A stretch of 64,000 nucleotides of DNA from an uncultured Lachnospiraceae bacterium (GTDB lineage: Bacteria; Bacillota; Clostridia; Lachnospirales; Lachnospiraceae), in contig CANQRU010000009.1 of assembly GCA_947626395.1 (NCBI GenBank), forward strand, positions 23,162 to 87,161, given 5' to 3'. Both the position numbers and the translations under genes were made by a program. Below, in pieces: positions 1-8,148 of this stretch (position 1 is the stretch's first letter; each line of letters starts with the position of its first letter). The notes under the pieces are model-generated. The model had not been told where the DNA came from. It ran no database searches and saw only the letters and a program-made list of their open reading frames with translations.

Positions 1-619
1 GGAACAGTTCCCCAACATCGAGCTGCATCTGCGGGAGGGCAATACCCGTGAGCTTGACACGGAACTTCTACACGGCGAGGTGGACCTGATCATCGACATG
101 CTGCCGATCAAAGGCGAGAATATTGAAACTGTCCCGGTCTGCGAGGAGGAGATCCTTCTGATCGTGCCGGACAGCCTGCTGGAGAAGCTGTATCCGGGAC
201 AAGTCCCGCAGATCAAGGCGAAGCTGGAGGAATCCGCGGATCTGACGCTGTTGGCCGACTGCCCGTTCCTGCTGATCAATACCGGCAACCGGGTTCGGTC
301 CCTGGCGGAGGAAATGTTCGCTGACGCCCAGATCACGCCGCCCATCGTTCTGGAGACCGAGAACATCGAGACCGTGCTGTCCCTGGCCGTCAAAGGCATG
401 GGAGCCACCTTTTATCCGAAGATGTTTATGACCGAAAGCGACGAATGGCGCCGCGCCCTGACGGAAGCGGCCGGTATCGGGCTGTACCATATCAATCATC
501 CGAAAGCCCACGGCATTCTGGGGATCGGATACCACAGAGGCCACTATATGTCACGGGCCACGCAGGAATTTATCCGAATCGCCAAAGAACAGCTGCAGAA
601 ATACTCGCGGGAGATGTGA
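1..619 (+). CDS. LysR-type regulator, C-terminal part (cut by window start)
   Basis: The reading frame is open from base 2 and ends with tga at 617-619, so the N-terminal helix-turn-helix lies outside the window. The visible ~205 residues look like the effector-binding domain of LysR regulators: an early run resembling ELHLREGNTRELDTELLHGEVDL is followed by an alternating beta/alpha layout, with a segment like VLETENIETVLSLAVKGMGATFYPK near residue 120 that is typical of the second lobe. The effector and target genes cannot be told from this piece. Downstream there are about 200 bases without a gene before perR, and I see no clear U-tract terminator there. Confidence 0.8.
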   Translation, partial: EQFPNIELHLREGNTRELDTELLHGEVDLIIDMLPIKGENIETVPVCEEEILLIVPDSLLEKLYPGQVPQIKAKLEESADLTLLADCPFLLINTGNRVRSLAEEMFADAQITPPIVLETENIETVLSLAVKGMGATFYPKMFMTESDEWRRALTEAAGIGLYHINHPKAHGILGIGYHRGHYMSRATQEFIRIAKEQLQKYSREM

Positions 620-788
620 AGCGGCTGGTCTGACGTTCTGTCTGACACGCAGCCGGAAAGGCACCGCGGCAGAAAGTGCGGCGCCAACCGTCCGCACCGT
701 GCGAAAATTCTCCGGAGTCAGCGCATGAAGATTCCGCGGGCGCGGTGCCAGAAGGTTCACAGCAGCCGCACCGCATAAAGATTCGCAC

Positions 789-837
789 TTGACAAATTGG
801 CGCCCTCCTATTATAATTAGTAATGGTTATCATTATT
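789..837 (+). promoter_or_regulatory. perR promoter with overlapping Fur/Per-like box
   Basis: A -35 TTGACA at 789-794 and a -10 TATAAT at 812-817 are separated by exactly 17 bases. Directly after the -10, bases 819-837 (agtaatggttatcattatt) match 15 of 19 positions of the classical Fur box, and the region from 811 also begins like a Per box (TTATAAT). The expected transcription start (about 824) lies inside this box, so a bound Fur-family repressor would block the polymerase. The inference is autoregulation of perR and control of the adjoining rubrerythrin. Confidence 0.8.
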
Positions 838-864
838 GAATGTCGCGCACATGGAGGGATTCCC

Positions 865-1260
865 ATGAAAACACGGAAACACAGCCGCCAGCGGGACGCG
901 GTCATGAACTGTCTCATGGCGAGACACGACCATCCCACGGCCGACGCGGTCTACCTAAGTGTCCGGGAAGAATTTCCCAACGTCAGTCTTGGCACCGTCT
1001 ATCGGAACTTAAATCTCTTGGCGGACTCAGGCGAGATCCGGCGCTTAAACTGCGGACATGGCCCGGAACGGTTCGACGGCGACACCCATCCCCATTACCA
1101 TTTCATCTGCAGGGAGTGCGGTCAGGTGACAGATCTTCCGATGGACGTGCTTGAGCAGATGAACGCGGAAGCCCAGGAATGCTGCGGCGGACAGATTGAC
1201 AACCATATCACGTATTTCTACGGCGTATGCCGTGAATGCCTGGATAAGGCGAAAGAATAA
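865..1260 (+). CDS. perR: Fur-family peroxide/metal-responsive repressor, PerR-like
   Basis: This is a 131-residue Fur-family DNA-binding repressor. I chose the ATG at 865 because GGAGGG lies 8 bases upstream; an ATG at 823 falls on the predicted transcription start. By comparison with Bacillus PerR the regulatory metal ligands are all present (His23, Asp71, His77, His79, Asp90), and two CxxC pairs (Cys82/85, Cys122/125) form the structural zinc site. Asp at the position of PerR Asp85 favours peroxide sensing over pure iron sensing. The gene is followed within 22 bases by a reverse rubrerythrin, the classic PerR target in clostridia, which supports the PerR call. Fur or Zur remain alternatives. 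Confidence 0.85.
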   Translation: MKTRKHSRQRDAVMNCLMARHDHPTADAVYLSVREEFPNVSLGTVYRNLNLLADSGEIRRLNCGHGPERFDGDTHPHYHFICRECGQVTDLPMDVLEQMNAEAQECCGGQIDNHITYFYGVCRECLDKAKE

Positions 1261-1282
1261 AAAAGAAAAGGAGATATTCACT

Positions 1283-1825
1283 ATGAAGAAATGGGTTTGC
1301 AAGGTCTGTGGTTATGTACATGAAGGCGACACCGCTCCGGAATTCTGCCCGGTCTGCAAGGCGCCGGCCGACAAGTTCGAGGAGCAGAAGGACGAGATGA
1401 CCTGGGCCGCCGAGCACACCATCGGCGTAGCGAAGGGCGTCCGCGAGGACATCGTCGCCGACCTGAGAGCGAATTTCGAAGGCGAGTGCACCGAAGTCGG
1501 TATGTACCTGGCCATGGCCAGAGTCGCCCACCGGGAGGGCTATCCGGAAGTCGGCATGTACTACGAGAAGGCCGCCTACGAAGAGGCTGAGCATGCCGCC
1601 AAGTTCGCCGAGCTTCTGGGCGAAGTCGTCACCGACAGCACCAAGAAGAACCTGGAGCTGCGCGTAGCCGCCGAGAACGGCGCTACCGCCGGCAAGGTCG
1701 ACCTGGCGAAGCGCGCGAAAGAGCTGAATCTGGACGCGATCCACGACACCGTCCATGAGATGGCCCGCGACGAGGCCCGGCATGGAAAGGCGTTTAAGGG
1801 ACTGCTGGAGAGGTATTTCGGCTGA
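1283..1825 (+). CDS. Reverse rubrerythrin (NADH-linked peroxide reductase)
   Basis: The 180-residue protein begins with a rubredoxin-like iron centre (Cys6, Cys9, Cys22, Cys25) followed by a ferritin-like four-helix domain with repeated Glu/His patterns (for example [17 protein letters not shown] and [16 protein letters not shown]). In ordinary rubrerythrin the order is the opposite, so this is the reverse type described from clostridia, which reduces hydrogen peroxide in the cytoplasm using electrons from NADH via rubredoxin partners. The start at 1283 has AAAGGAG 10 bases upstream. It follows perR by 22 bases and ends at a strong terminator, so the two genes form a peroxide-response operon. 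Confidence 0.92.
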   Translation: MKKWVCKVCGYVHEGDTAPEFCPVCKAPADKFEEQKDEMTWAAEHTIGVAKGVREDIVADLRANFEGECTEVGMYLAMARVAHREGYPEVGMYYEKAAYEEAEHAAKFAELLGEVVTDSTKKNLELRVAAENGATAGKVDLAKRAKELNLDAIHDTVHEMARDEARHGKAFKGLLERYFG

Positions 1826-1854
1826 TCTCAGGGGATAGTTTTAAGGGATTTTTT

Positions 1855-1891
1855 GAGAGGAACGGGTAAAGAGAGGCCCGTTCCTCTTTTT
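1855..1891 (+). terminator. Intrinsic terminator of perR-rubrerythrin operon
   Basis: A 10-bp perfect stem (gaggaacggg at 1857-1866 and cccgttcctc at 1877-1886) is followed directly by a T run (1887-1891), 31 bases after the rubrerythrin stop codon. Confidence 0.9.
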
Positions 1892-2220
1892 GCTTTATCC
1901 CATTTTCGAGCTTTCATTTTCATGTTACAACAGACTAACTGCTGAATGCAGAACATCAGCGATTAATTAATGCATCTGATCTATCTGATGACAATATTTC
2001 TGTCATCGAAATTGTTGCAGATGTATTGAGAAAAAGGACCTTATCCTCAAAAATCCTTGCTATTCTATCGCCCCTATGGTAAACTATAAGCACATCGACA
2101 GGAATTCTTTTCCTGTCTGTATCTGGCATCTGATCGGGCATTCCCCGGTGGATCCCATGATGAAACCCGTAGTTGCGCGGATGCATGTTGTCTGCGCGAA
2201 GCAGCAGAGGAGGTATACGC
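1892..2220 (+). promoter_or_regulatory. Leader region of Rpn-type gene with likely promoter
   Basis: No convincing gene is seen in this stretch. A plausible promoter is TTGCTA at 2057-2062, a 17-base spacer, then TAAACT at 2080-2085. The resulting leader would contain a hairpin with 8-bp arms (GACAGGAA at 2097-2104 and TTCCTGTC at about 2109-2116). It ends in the strong ribosome site AGAGGAGG just before the ATG at 2221. The promoter elements are only moderate matches. Confidence 0.4.
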
Positions 2221-3444
2221 ATGTGTATGCAGAAAAAGCGGACAGCCGGTGATGATACCGACAGAAAAAATGAACGACATAAAAATACGATAAAGCAGCC
2301 GCAAGACGCCGTAAGGAACCCCGGACGTACGGACGATCGCCCGCCTTGGTACTGCGCCATGGGTGAACGGATACCTGAAGAAGAGATACGAAAGAAAATT
2401 TACATGTCGCCGGAACTGGCGAGCCGGTTTGAAGCGCTGACGCCCGAACGGCAGAAGCATTTTCTCGACATGTGCAGCGGCGCAGTCGGAATGATGATCT
2501 GCTACGATCCATTTTTCAAGTATGTGTTCAACCCGGTAACCCATCGTGAACGCCTGTCCCGATTTCTTTCCTGTATTCTTGAACGGCAGGTACGCGTGGA
2601 AAGCGTACTGCCAAACGAGGGCGGCCGGATCGCGCCCGGAAGCCCGTTTGTTATCATGGACATCGTAGTGGAACTGGAGGACCGGGCGCTGGCGAACGCG
2701 GAAATCCAGAAAATCGGTTATCTGTTCCCCGGCGAACGGGCGGCGTGCTATTCCAGCGATCTGGTGCTGAGACAGTATTCTGCCCTGAAGGAGAATATTT
2801 CCGGTCTGTCCCTGTACCGGCAGATGCGAAACGTGTATACGATCGTGATCATGGAAGAAAGCCCAAAAGAATTCCACCATTATCCGGAAACATACATACA
2901 CCGGGGAAAACAGATGTTTGACACGGGGCTTAAGATGCCGCTATTGCAGGAATATATTTTCGTACCACTTGACATTTTCCGCAAAAAGTTTCAAAATGAG
3001 AATATTAAGACGGAACTGGAGGCATGGCTGAGCTTCCTGGCATATGACGATCTGGAAAGGATCTGGGAGATCAGCCGATATGACCCGATATTCGAAGAGA
3101 TGTACCATGATCTCTCCGAATTCCGCAGGAAACCGGGGGAGGTGCTGGGAATGTTTTCGGAAGCGTTGCTCAGGATGGATGAAGCTGAGGCAAGATATTA
3201 TGTAGATCAGCTGCGGAAAGAATCCGAGGCGTTGAAGGCGGAACTGGAGACGAATAAGGCTGCATTGGAATCAAGCAAAGCGGAACTGGCGGCCAACCAG
3301 GCGGAACTGGCGGCCAACCAGGCGGAACTGGCAGCTAGCCAGGCAGAACTGACCACAAGCAGGGCGGAACTGGCATCAAAAGACGCCTCCATCGCCGAAC
3401 TCCGCCGGGAACTGGAAGCGCTGCGTGCGGCGTCGCAGTATTAG
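2221..3444 (+). CDS. Rpn-type PD-(D/E)XK nuclease / transposase-like protein
   Basis: The 407-residue protein has the hallmarks of the Rpn (recombination-promoting nuclease) family: a motif ICYDPFFKYVF, then a catalytic core reading VIMDIVVELED and AEIQKIGY, i.e. an Asp followed about 12 residues later by ExQ, as in PD-(D/E)XK_2 proteins. The last ~80 residues are a heptad-like coiled coil built from a repeated AELAANQ unit encoded by 21-bp DNA repeats. I prefer the ATG at 2221, which has AGAGGAGG 7 bases upstream, over an in-frame TTG at 2173. Such genes are usually multicopy, and a second, diverged member lies at 62649-63644. Whether it mobilises DNA or acts otherwise cannot be told. Confidence 0.75.
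   Translation: MCMQKKRTAGDDTDRKNERHKNTIKQPQDAVRNPGRTDDRPPWYCAMGERIPEEEIRKKIYMSPELASRFEALTPERQKHFLDMCSGAVGMMICYDPFFKYVFNPVTHRERLSRFLSCILERQVRVESVLPNEGGRIAPGSPFVIMDIVVELEDRALANAEIQKIGYLFPGERAACYSSDLVLRQYSALKENISGLSLYRQMRNVYTIVIMEESPKEFHHYPETYIHRGKQMFDTGLKMPLLQEYIFVPLDIFRKKFQNENIKTELEAWLSFLAYDDLERIWEISRYDPIFEEMYHDLSEFRRKPGEVLGMFSEALLRMDEAEARYYVDQLRKESEALKAELETNKAALESSKAELAANQAELAANQAELAASQAELTTSRAELASKDASIAELRRELEALRAASQY
3280..3363 (+). repeat. 21-bp tandem repeat in coiled-coil coding region
   Basis: Four consecutive 21-bp units start at 3280, 3301, 3322 and 3343. The first two are identical (gcggaactggcggccaacca plus g), the third and fourth progressively diverged. Each encodes AELAANQ or a variant, giving a seven-residue heptad per unit. 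Diverged copies flank the block on both sides. Confidence 0.9.
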
Positions 3445-3455
3445 TACACAGGAAC

Positions 3456-3496
3456 ATACCCCACTGGCACAGGCTCATCCTGACACAGTGGGGTAT
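3456..3496. terminator. 11-bp inverted repeat after the Rpn gene
   Basis: Perfect arms ATACCCCACTG (3456-3466) and CAGTGGGGTAT (3486-3496) enclose a 19-base loop, starting 11 bases after the stop codon of the Rpn-type gene and lying between that gene and the convergent gene at 3528. There is no T run on either strand, so it may be a factor-assisted terminator or an RNA-stabilising hairpin. Confidence 0.55.
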
Positions 3497-3527
3497 TCGT
3501 CTGCAGTGGCAGCAGGCATCTGCATAA

Positions 3528-3962
3528 TCACAAGTCAAAATCAGACGGATCAAGCCCGGCATCTTCAAGAGCCTGGTATTTCTCAAAGTCATCCATGTCC
3601 TCCAGTTCGTCCGGATCGATCCCCGCACTGGTCAGTCGGTTTCTCTGTTCTTCTTCCTCCTCTTCCTCGATCAGGGAAAACATCATGCTCTGTCCCAGTA
3701 TCTGCTCCATTTGGCTGATCTCCCCATCATGATTCAGGTCAAACCATTTATATCCCTTCATTTGCATATTCACCTCCTTCATACTGTTCCCATATATCAT
3801 GGTCATTGCCAATTTCTTATTCAAATACTGATAAACAGTACGATCATTTTTAACGACTTCCCTGTCGCAACGCAGATCCTTACTCACATGTTCAAGGAGA
3901 TATCCATTATCTTTTACGAAGGCCATCACAATATCCCTGTCGCTTTTGAAATCGTCATTCAC
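3528..3962 (-). CDS. DUF4116-repeat protein, probably 5'-truncated
   Basis: The open frame from a GTG at 3962 encodes 144 residues. The first ~45 (SDRDIVMAFVKDNGYLLEHVSKDL and following REVV) match the DUF4116 repeat style of alternating Asp-Arg-Glu-Val-Val and KDNG-LE elements. The frame continues upstream of the GTG as recognisable repeat (DFILRAVKEDGRIFKYV) to about 4014 with no ATG, GTG or TTG, and then meets a stop. A plausible continuation exists in another frame beyond it. The C-terminal half is acidic, with a run of seven Glu (SLIEEEEEEEQ) and an EF-hand-like segment DLNHDGEISQMEQ. It is the last co-directional gene after the DISARM block. Function unknown; it may be a pseudogene remnant. 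Confidence 0.55.
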   Translation of the reverse strand: MNDDFKSDRDIVMAFVKDNGYLLEHVSKDLRCDREVVKNDRTVYQYLNKKLAMTMIYGNSMKEVNMQMKGYKWFDLNHDGEISQMEQILGQSMMFSLIEEEEEEEQRNRLTSAGIDPDELEDMDDFEKYQALEDAGLDPSDFDL

Positions 3963-4048
3963 ATACTTAAAAATCCTGCCATCCTCTTTAACCGCCCGCA
4001 GGATGAAATCCGGTTATTGATCAGGCTTTCATGATCCGTCAGTCAGAT

Positions 4049-5059
4049 TTATTTCAGATCGTATTCTGCGTATGACTCGACAATTCCACGAGTGAAATCA
4101 ATTTCATCGTGTTCCCTTCCCCCCTCTTCGTCAGCTCCATAACCGCTCCATAGTCGTTTCGCTAAAGCCAGCAAATCATTCCAGTCGCCATTCCATTTGT
4201 ATCGGAAGTCGTCATGATCCTCCCCAAAGCGACTAAATCCGCTCATTGAGGACGGCTTGCGGATATAAGCGAGCATTTCTGCCAAAGCTGTTTCCTGCTC
4301 GTCTCCTGAAGAGTTATTAACCTTTTGTGCTAATTCACATAATTCCGGATCATTATCTGCAACCTCTTCTGAAAATTCGCCCCACGCACTGTGATTTCGG
4401 TCCATAGTGATTTTCGATATGTCGTTTATCGATGCAATGTTCTTTGAGAATTGCGCCAGTTTCGAAACATCCTCAAGCACCAATATATCAATGCTGTTTT
4501 TGCCCAGCACATAATGAATATTTGTCTTTACGCCGGCATCCAGAAGCAGCCGAATGGCCTTTTGTGTATATTCGTTTCTATACCAGCTGACAGCAACGGC
4601 GCCGCAGTATTTTTTGCACAAGTCTGCAATCCGGGAAGTCATGCCATAGCCAGAGGTAGTAAAATTAGGCACGATGTTATACTCCCGGCAAATCATCAGG
4701 ATCTCTTCAAAGTTTTCATGCTGGTCAGGGTCGCCCCTGCCGCCCAGAGCGAACTGATTGCATCTGCCGGATGACTGCCCGGTAATCCACCGGAAGTCCT
4801 CAACTGTCATATCAGGCTGTTCCACAAGCATACCGCTTTGATAGCAGCCGATCCCCGCCTTCGCGCAAAGTCCTGTTTTGCCGTGGACACAATGACCCAT
4901 GATACCAACATCGATCAGATGCGGGTAAGAAGCCATAAAAGGATCCACACCGGTGTCCTTTCCATTTCTGTCAAGAATACCGGTACGCACATAGGCTCCT
5001 GTCTCCGTATCAAAAGCAGACCAGAAATGATATTTTTCGTCCCGGATCACATATCGCAA
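4049..5059 (-). CDS. Radical-SAM-like protein with unusual cysteine spacing
   Basis: The 336-residue protein starts at a TTG (5059) with GGAAGGTG upstream. Residues ~45-75 carry IDVGIMGHC then two further Cys, spaced C-x7-C-x6-C, which is not the usual CX3CX2C. It is followed by features of a radical SAM barrel: a Gly-rich GGRGDPDQHENFEEIL, a strand VPNFTTSG, then VAVSWY and TNIHYVLG. From about residue 200 the resemblance to the barrel fades and an acidic, Trp-containing C-terminus follows, so an internal deletion or a distinct C-terminal domain is possible. It lies on the strand of the DISARM genes, 66 bases after the Sel1-like gene. Substrate unknown. The family assignment is from memory of the barrel motifs. 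Confidence 0.6.
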   Translation of the reverse strand: MRYVIRDEKYHFWSAFDTETGAYVRTGILDRNGKDTGVDPFMASYPHLIDVGIMGHCVHGKTGLCAKAGIGCYQSGMLVEQPDMTVEDFRWITGQSSGRCNQFALGGRGDPDQHENFEEILMICREYNIVPNFTTSGYGMTSRIADLCKKYCGAVAVSWYRNEYTQKAIRLLLDAGVKTNIHYVLGKNSIDILVLEDVSKLAQFSKNIASINDISKITMDRNHSAWGEFSEEVADNDPELCELAQKVNNSSGDEQETALAEMLAYIRKPSSMSGFSRFGEDHDDFRYKWNGDWNDLLALAKRLWSGYGADEEGGREHDEIDFTRGIVESYAEYDLK

Positions 5060-5125
5060 GCTCTGTCACCTTCCATTTGATTGTCTATTCGAAGTTACGA
5101 TTTTTAAAAATCAAGGAACGCCTTA

Positions 5126-6172
5126 TTATGCCGGCCTAAACATTTCACTGTGCTCGTCCATATATTCCTTCGCTGCTTCTATGCCGGCTTCGGCCGCTTC
5201 CCGAATCCAGCGGATCGCTCTTTCGGTCTCTTCCTCCAGGTGGTCGGCAATAAAATATTTCCCCGCTGTAAATTTTGCCTCCGCGTCTCCGGCTTCAGCT
5301 TTCTCAATAACAAGTCCAAAAGCTTCGTCGGAAGACACCGGCTCATTGAAGTTCAATGTATTTCCGCTTATTTCTCCTGCCATTGTGAACATATCAAGCG
5401 CTTCCATGTATCCATCCGGCGGCTGCCAGCCTTCATATTCTGATTTTTCTTCTATTTCAACATCTTCGCCCGCCCGGATGGCTTCCGCGAATTTCTCCAG
5501 AGATTCTTTTATATTCTTATCTACCTTTTCAGAAAGCGCGATAAGCTTGTCTATTGAGTCTGGCGGCACCCATTGGGAATAGGCGTGGAACACTTTAATA
5601 ATCTTCTTGAACTCATTTTCATCTGCGTCATCTAATCGATAATACAACTCATCCCATGCTGAGCCGTATTTCAATTCGAAAGCAAGACTGGCGCCAACAA
5701 AATCGTACACGATATCATCCTCGTTTTCTGTCTCTTCCGATGATATCTCATATTGACAAGCTTCGCCCCCGTACTTATCGAAGATACAGCAAGCTACATA
5801 TCCTTCATACCTGATAGATGGATATTGCTGCTTTATCGCCTTTAATGCTTCCAACAAAACATCATTTGCATTGACAAAATCACCATAATACAGTTTTCGG
5901 GGATCGAATGAAAAACAGACGCCATAGTCTTCTGTGTGCGCACCAAAAAAGGGGTACACATCCTCCGCCTCCGCATTTTCTGCATCTTCGATATGGGCCC
6001 TCACATATCTTATGATTGTATCCTTTATAGCTTCGTATTTTTCATTAAAAATCTCCGTAAAACGCGAAGCTATCTCAGCCCGAAGATCTGCAGCGCAATA
6101 AATATTAACTTGTGCGCAGCCGGCACTCGCATCCTCCATAGTTGCATATATCAGACTTTCAGGTAACAGCAT
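5126..6172 (-). CDS. Hypothetical protein with C-terminal Sel1-like repeat
   Basis: The 348-residue acidic, soluble protein has no signal peptide or membrane segment. The last ~60 residues contain a helical pair reading AEAGDAEAKFTAGKYF and ETERAIRWIREAAEAGIEAA, the pattern of Sel1/TPR-like repeats that mediate protein contacts. I do not recognise the N-terminal ~250 residues. AGAGGAGG lies 8 bases before the ATG at 6172. The gene sits 52 bases downstream of the small gene at 6225 and 66 bases upstream of the radical-SAM-like gene, all on one strand with the DISARM genes, so it may be co-transcribed with them. Confidence 0.65.
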   Translation of the reverse strand: MLLPESLIYATMEDASAGCAQVNIYCAADLRAEIASRFTEIFNEKYEAIKDTIIRYVRAHIEDAENAEAEDVYPFFGAHTEDYGVCFSFDPRKLYYGDFVNANDVLLEALKAIKQQYPSIRYEGYVACCIFDKYGGEACQYEISSEETENEDDIVYDFVGASLAFELKYGSAWDELYYRLDDADENEFKKIIKVFHAYSQWVPPDSIDKLIALSEKVDKNIKESLEKFAEAIRAGEDVEIEEKSEYEGWQPPDGYMEALDMFTMAGEISGNTLNFNEPVSSDEAFGLVIEKAEAGDAEAKFTAGKYFIADHLEEETERAIRWIREAAEAGIEAAKEYMDEHSEMFRPA

Positions 6173-6224
6173 TTCATATTCCTCCTCTTTTTCATTTTAT
6201 TATGCCATCCGAAAGCTCCACTTC

Positions 6225-6407
6225 TTAGTCAGTCTCATAATCAGACAATGAAACCCCATTCCGCCTCGTGATCTCAACCAGTTTATCCGGCGAAGCAGAC
6301 TTGATTTCTGACGCTTCTGCCATGGTGCCGCCAAAATGCCCGACATAAAATGCGCCTCTGTTTTCCTCCGGCAAGTCCTCACGTAATTTGTCCGTGTTAA
6401 TTTTCAT
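6225..6407 (-). CDS. Small conserved-looking hypothetical protein (60 aa)
   Basis: It has a good ribosome site (GAGGAAAAG) before the ATG at 6407, and lies 32 bases after the NERD-helicase stop and 52 bases before the Sel1-like gene. The sequence starts MKINTDKLREDL, has a Gly-rich centre (YVGHFGGTMAEASEI) and ends with a helical LVEITRRNGVSLSDYE tail. It resembles small uncharacterised proteins common in firmicutes. Function unknown. Confidence 0.6.
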   Translation of the reverse strand: MKINTDKLREDLPEENRGAFYVGHFGGTMAEASEIKSASPDKLVEITRRNGVSLSDYETD

Positions 6408-6439
6408 TACTTTTCCTCATGATTCTTCTTTTCTGCAAA

Positions 6440-8146
6440 TCATATATTCAAAACACCGATTGCATTAAGCGCCGCGGACAATTCCTTCCTGCCCCGCCGA
6501 ACCTTCCCCTTAGCATTTAACGTATCGTAAAGGATCTCTGTACAGTCGCTGTCGCTCAGATTCGCTACGATATCCAGTCGAATTCGGGCCCGGGAAGTCC
6601 CGACATAATAAAGCAGTATATTTTCCGGGTCAAATGCAGACCTGTCTACATCGGTCAGAATTACCGCATCAGCCTCCAGACCCTTAAATTTCCTGCACGT
6701 AGTAAATAGATATTTATCTCTGAATTTGCCGTCCCTGACCTCACCGTTCAGAACGCTTGCTGTTTCTGTCTTACATGTCAGAATAACAACATCTTTGAAG
6801 CGATCGGCACTGAGCCCATCAATAATGCAATTTATGCGTTCTTTCTCCTCCTCCTGATCCTCACAAAAATAGAGTTTCGCAGGAGGTCCTTTAACGGCGC
6901 CCTCAAACAGTTTCGGCTTTCGCTCGGATATCGGTCGCAGCGAGGTTATCGCAATATTTTCCGTATTTCTGCAGTTTCGATGAAGAGTCAGCCTGCAGTC
7001 CAGGTCCCCGATAAACTTAGGCATTTCCCTCGCCTGTACCAGCTGCAAACGATCATAAAAAACATAAAATGTGCCGCCCTGACATGTATCGATAATAATA
7101 TCGTGAAGTAGCTGCAAAATATCGGTTTCTTCGATCACTTCGTTTCCGAAATCCTGCCCCTCGTCTATTATCACATGCTTATACGGAAATGCCTCGGAAA
7201 TATAATAATCCTCCAATTTACTTTTTAGCAGGGCATAATTCGGAAAGTTCGTGCTGCACATTTTGCAGGCAAAACCGGCAACCGTATAATATGCGATCAG
7301 GCTGTTCGGGTACGCTTTTTCCAAATACTCTCTCAGTCTCGCATTGAAACACAGAAAAAGAACGCTCTCGCCAGCATCCGCATGCCTTTGTGCCTTTTCA
7401 ACCGCTATCATTGTTTTTCCCGTCCCGGCCGCGCCGTTAACAGCAGCCGTCGGCTGTTCGTCCAGAAAGTCCAGAATATGGGCCTGCTCTTTCAACAGTC
7501 TGTGAAATACGATCTTCTTCAGTTCCGTATCAAATGTCGCCGAAGGTACTACATTGAACTGCGGACAGAAGATCTCCCGAACCAGCCGTCTGCACTCCGC
7601 CTCGCTCATATCTGTTTCCACTTTACCCGGGATTTCTATCGCATAGATCCTGTTTAGAAACTCCTCCGGGTTTTTTAACGCCTCCCCTGTCAGAACAAGC
7701 GCCTTATCTCCTTCGGAAGGCAAATTCATGCTCCGGAGTCTCTCGCTGCTGACGGCTGGGAACCAAACTGCATGAAAGAATTTGCACTTTCTGAGAATGA
7801 ACGAGACATTGCTGTCCGAAATATATTTCATCAGTTTATATTTGTTGGCGCTCGCCTGATTGAACGGTCCACCGTTATGCATCGGGATTCCATTTCCGTA
7901 CAGCCAGCATCCGTCCCGGTACTGTACCTGTCCGGCTTTAGCCTCCAGACAGATTATACCCTTTAAGCGGTTCAGAATAACAAAATCTGTCTCGCTTTCA
8001 TGAAAGGTATTGTCATGTACGTCGGTAATACGGAAGGAATGAAACACATAGTAATCATCCGGCAGCAGAGCGAGAGCGTCGAACATAAGCCCTTCTTGGC
8101 TTGCAGCCTCAAAATTGCGCGGTCTTTCGGGAATCATTATCGCCAT
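6440..8146 (-). CDS. NERD-domain nuclease fused to UvrD-like SF1 helicase
   Basis: The start is taken at 8146, whose ribosome site AAAGGAGA lies within the end of drmB; this gives 568 residues. The N-terminal ~125 residues form a NERD nuclease-like domain (ETDFVILN, then CLEAKAG, giving the D...ExK pattern). The helicase follows: Walker A NGAAGTGKT near residue 240, Walker B VIIDEGQDF near 327, a conserved LHRNCRNTENI, TTCRKFKGLEADAVILTD, and motif VI YVGTSRARIRL near 520. It starts two bases after the drmB stop, so it is translationally linked to the DISARM core and takes the place where drmC would be expected. The inference is DNA degradation or unwinding in anti-phage defence. Confidence 0.88.
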   Translation of the reverse strand: MAIMIPERPRNFEAASQEGLMFDALALLPDDYYVFHSFRITDVHDNTFHESETDFVILNRLKGIICLEAKAGQVQYRDGCWLYGNGIPMHNGGPFNQASANKYKLMKYISDSNVSFILRKCKFFHAVWFPAVSSERLRSMNLPSEGDKALVLTGEALKNPEEFLNRIYAIEIPGKVETDMSEAECRRLVREIFCPQFNVVPSATFDTELKKIVFHRLLKEQAHILDFLDEQPTAAVNGAAGTGKTMIAVEKAQRHADAGESVLFLCFNARLREYLEKAYPNSLIAYYTVAGFACKMCSTNFPNYALLKSKLEDYYISEAFPYKHVIIDEGQDFGNEVIEETDILQLLHDIIIDTCQGGTFYVFYDRLQLVQAREMPKFIGDLDCRLTLHRNCRNTENIAITSLRPISERKPKLFEGAVKGPPAKLYFCEDQEEEKERINCIIDGLSADRFKDVVILTCKTETASVLNGEVRDGKFRDKYLFTTCRKFKGLEADAVILTDVDRSAFDPENILLYYVGTSRARIRLDIVANLSDSDCTEILYDTLNAKGKVRRGRKELSAALNAIGVLNI

Positions 8147-8148
8147 TA

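Noticed and set aside
2074..2901. 275-codon frame on the minus strand opposite the Rpn-type gene
   Set aside because: Antisense shadow without a ribosome site or recognisable domain.
6440..8146. Candidate DrmC
   Set aside because: The protein has NERD and UvrD-helicase motifs and none of the HxK(x4)D motifs of phospholipase D nucleases.
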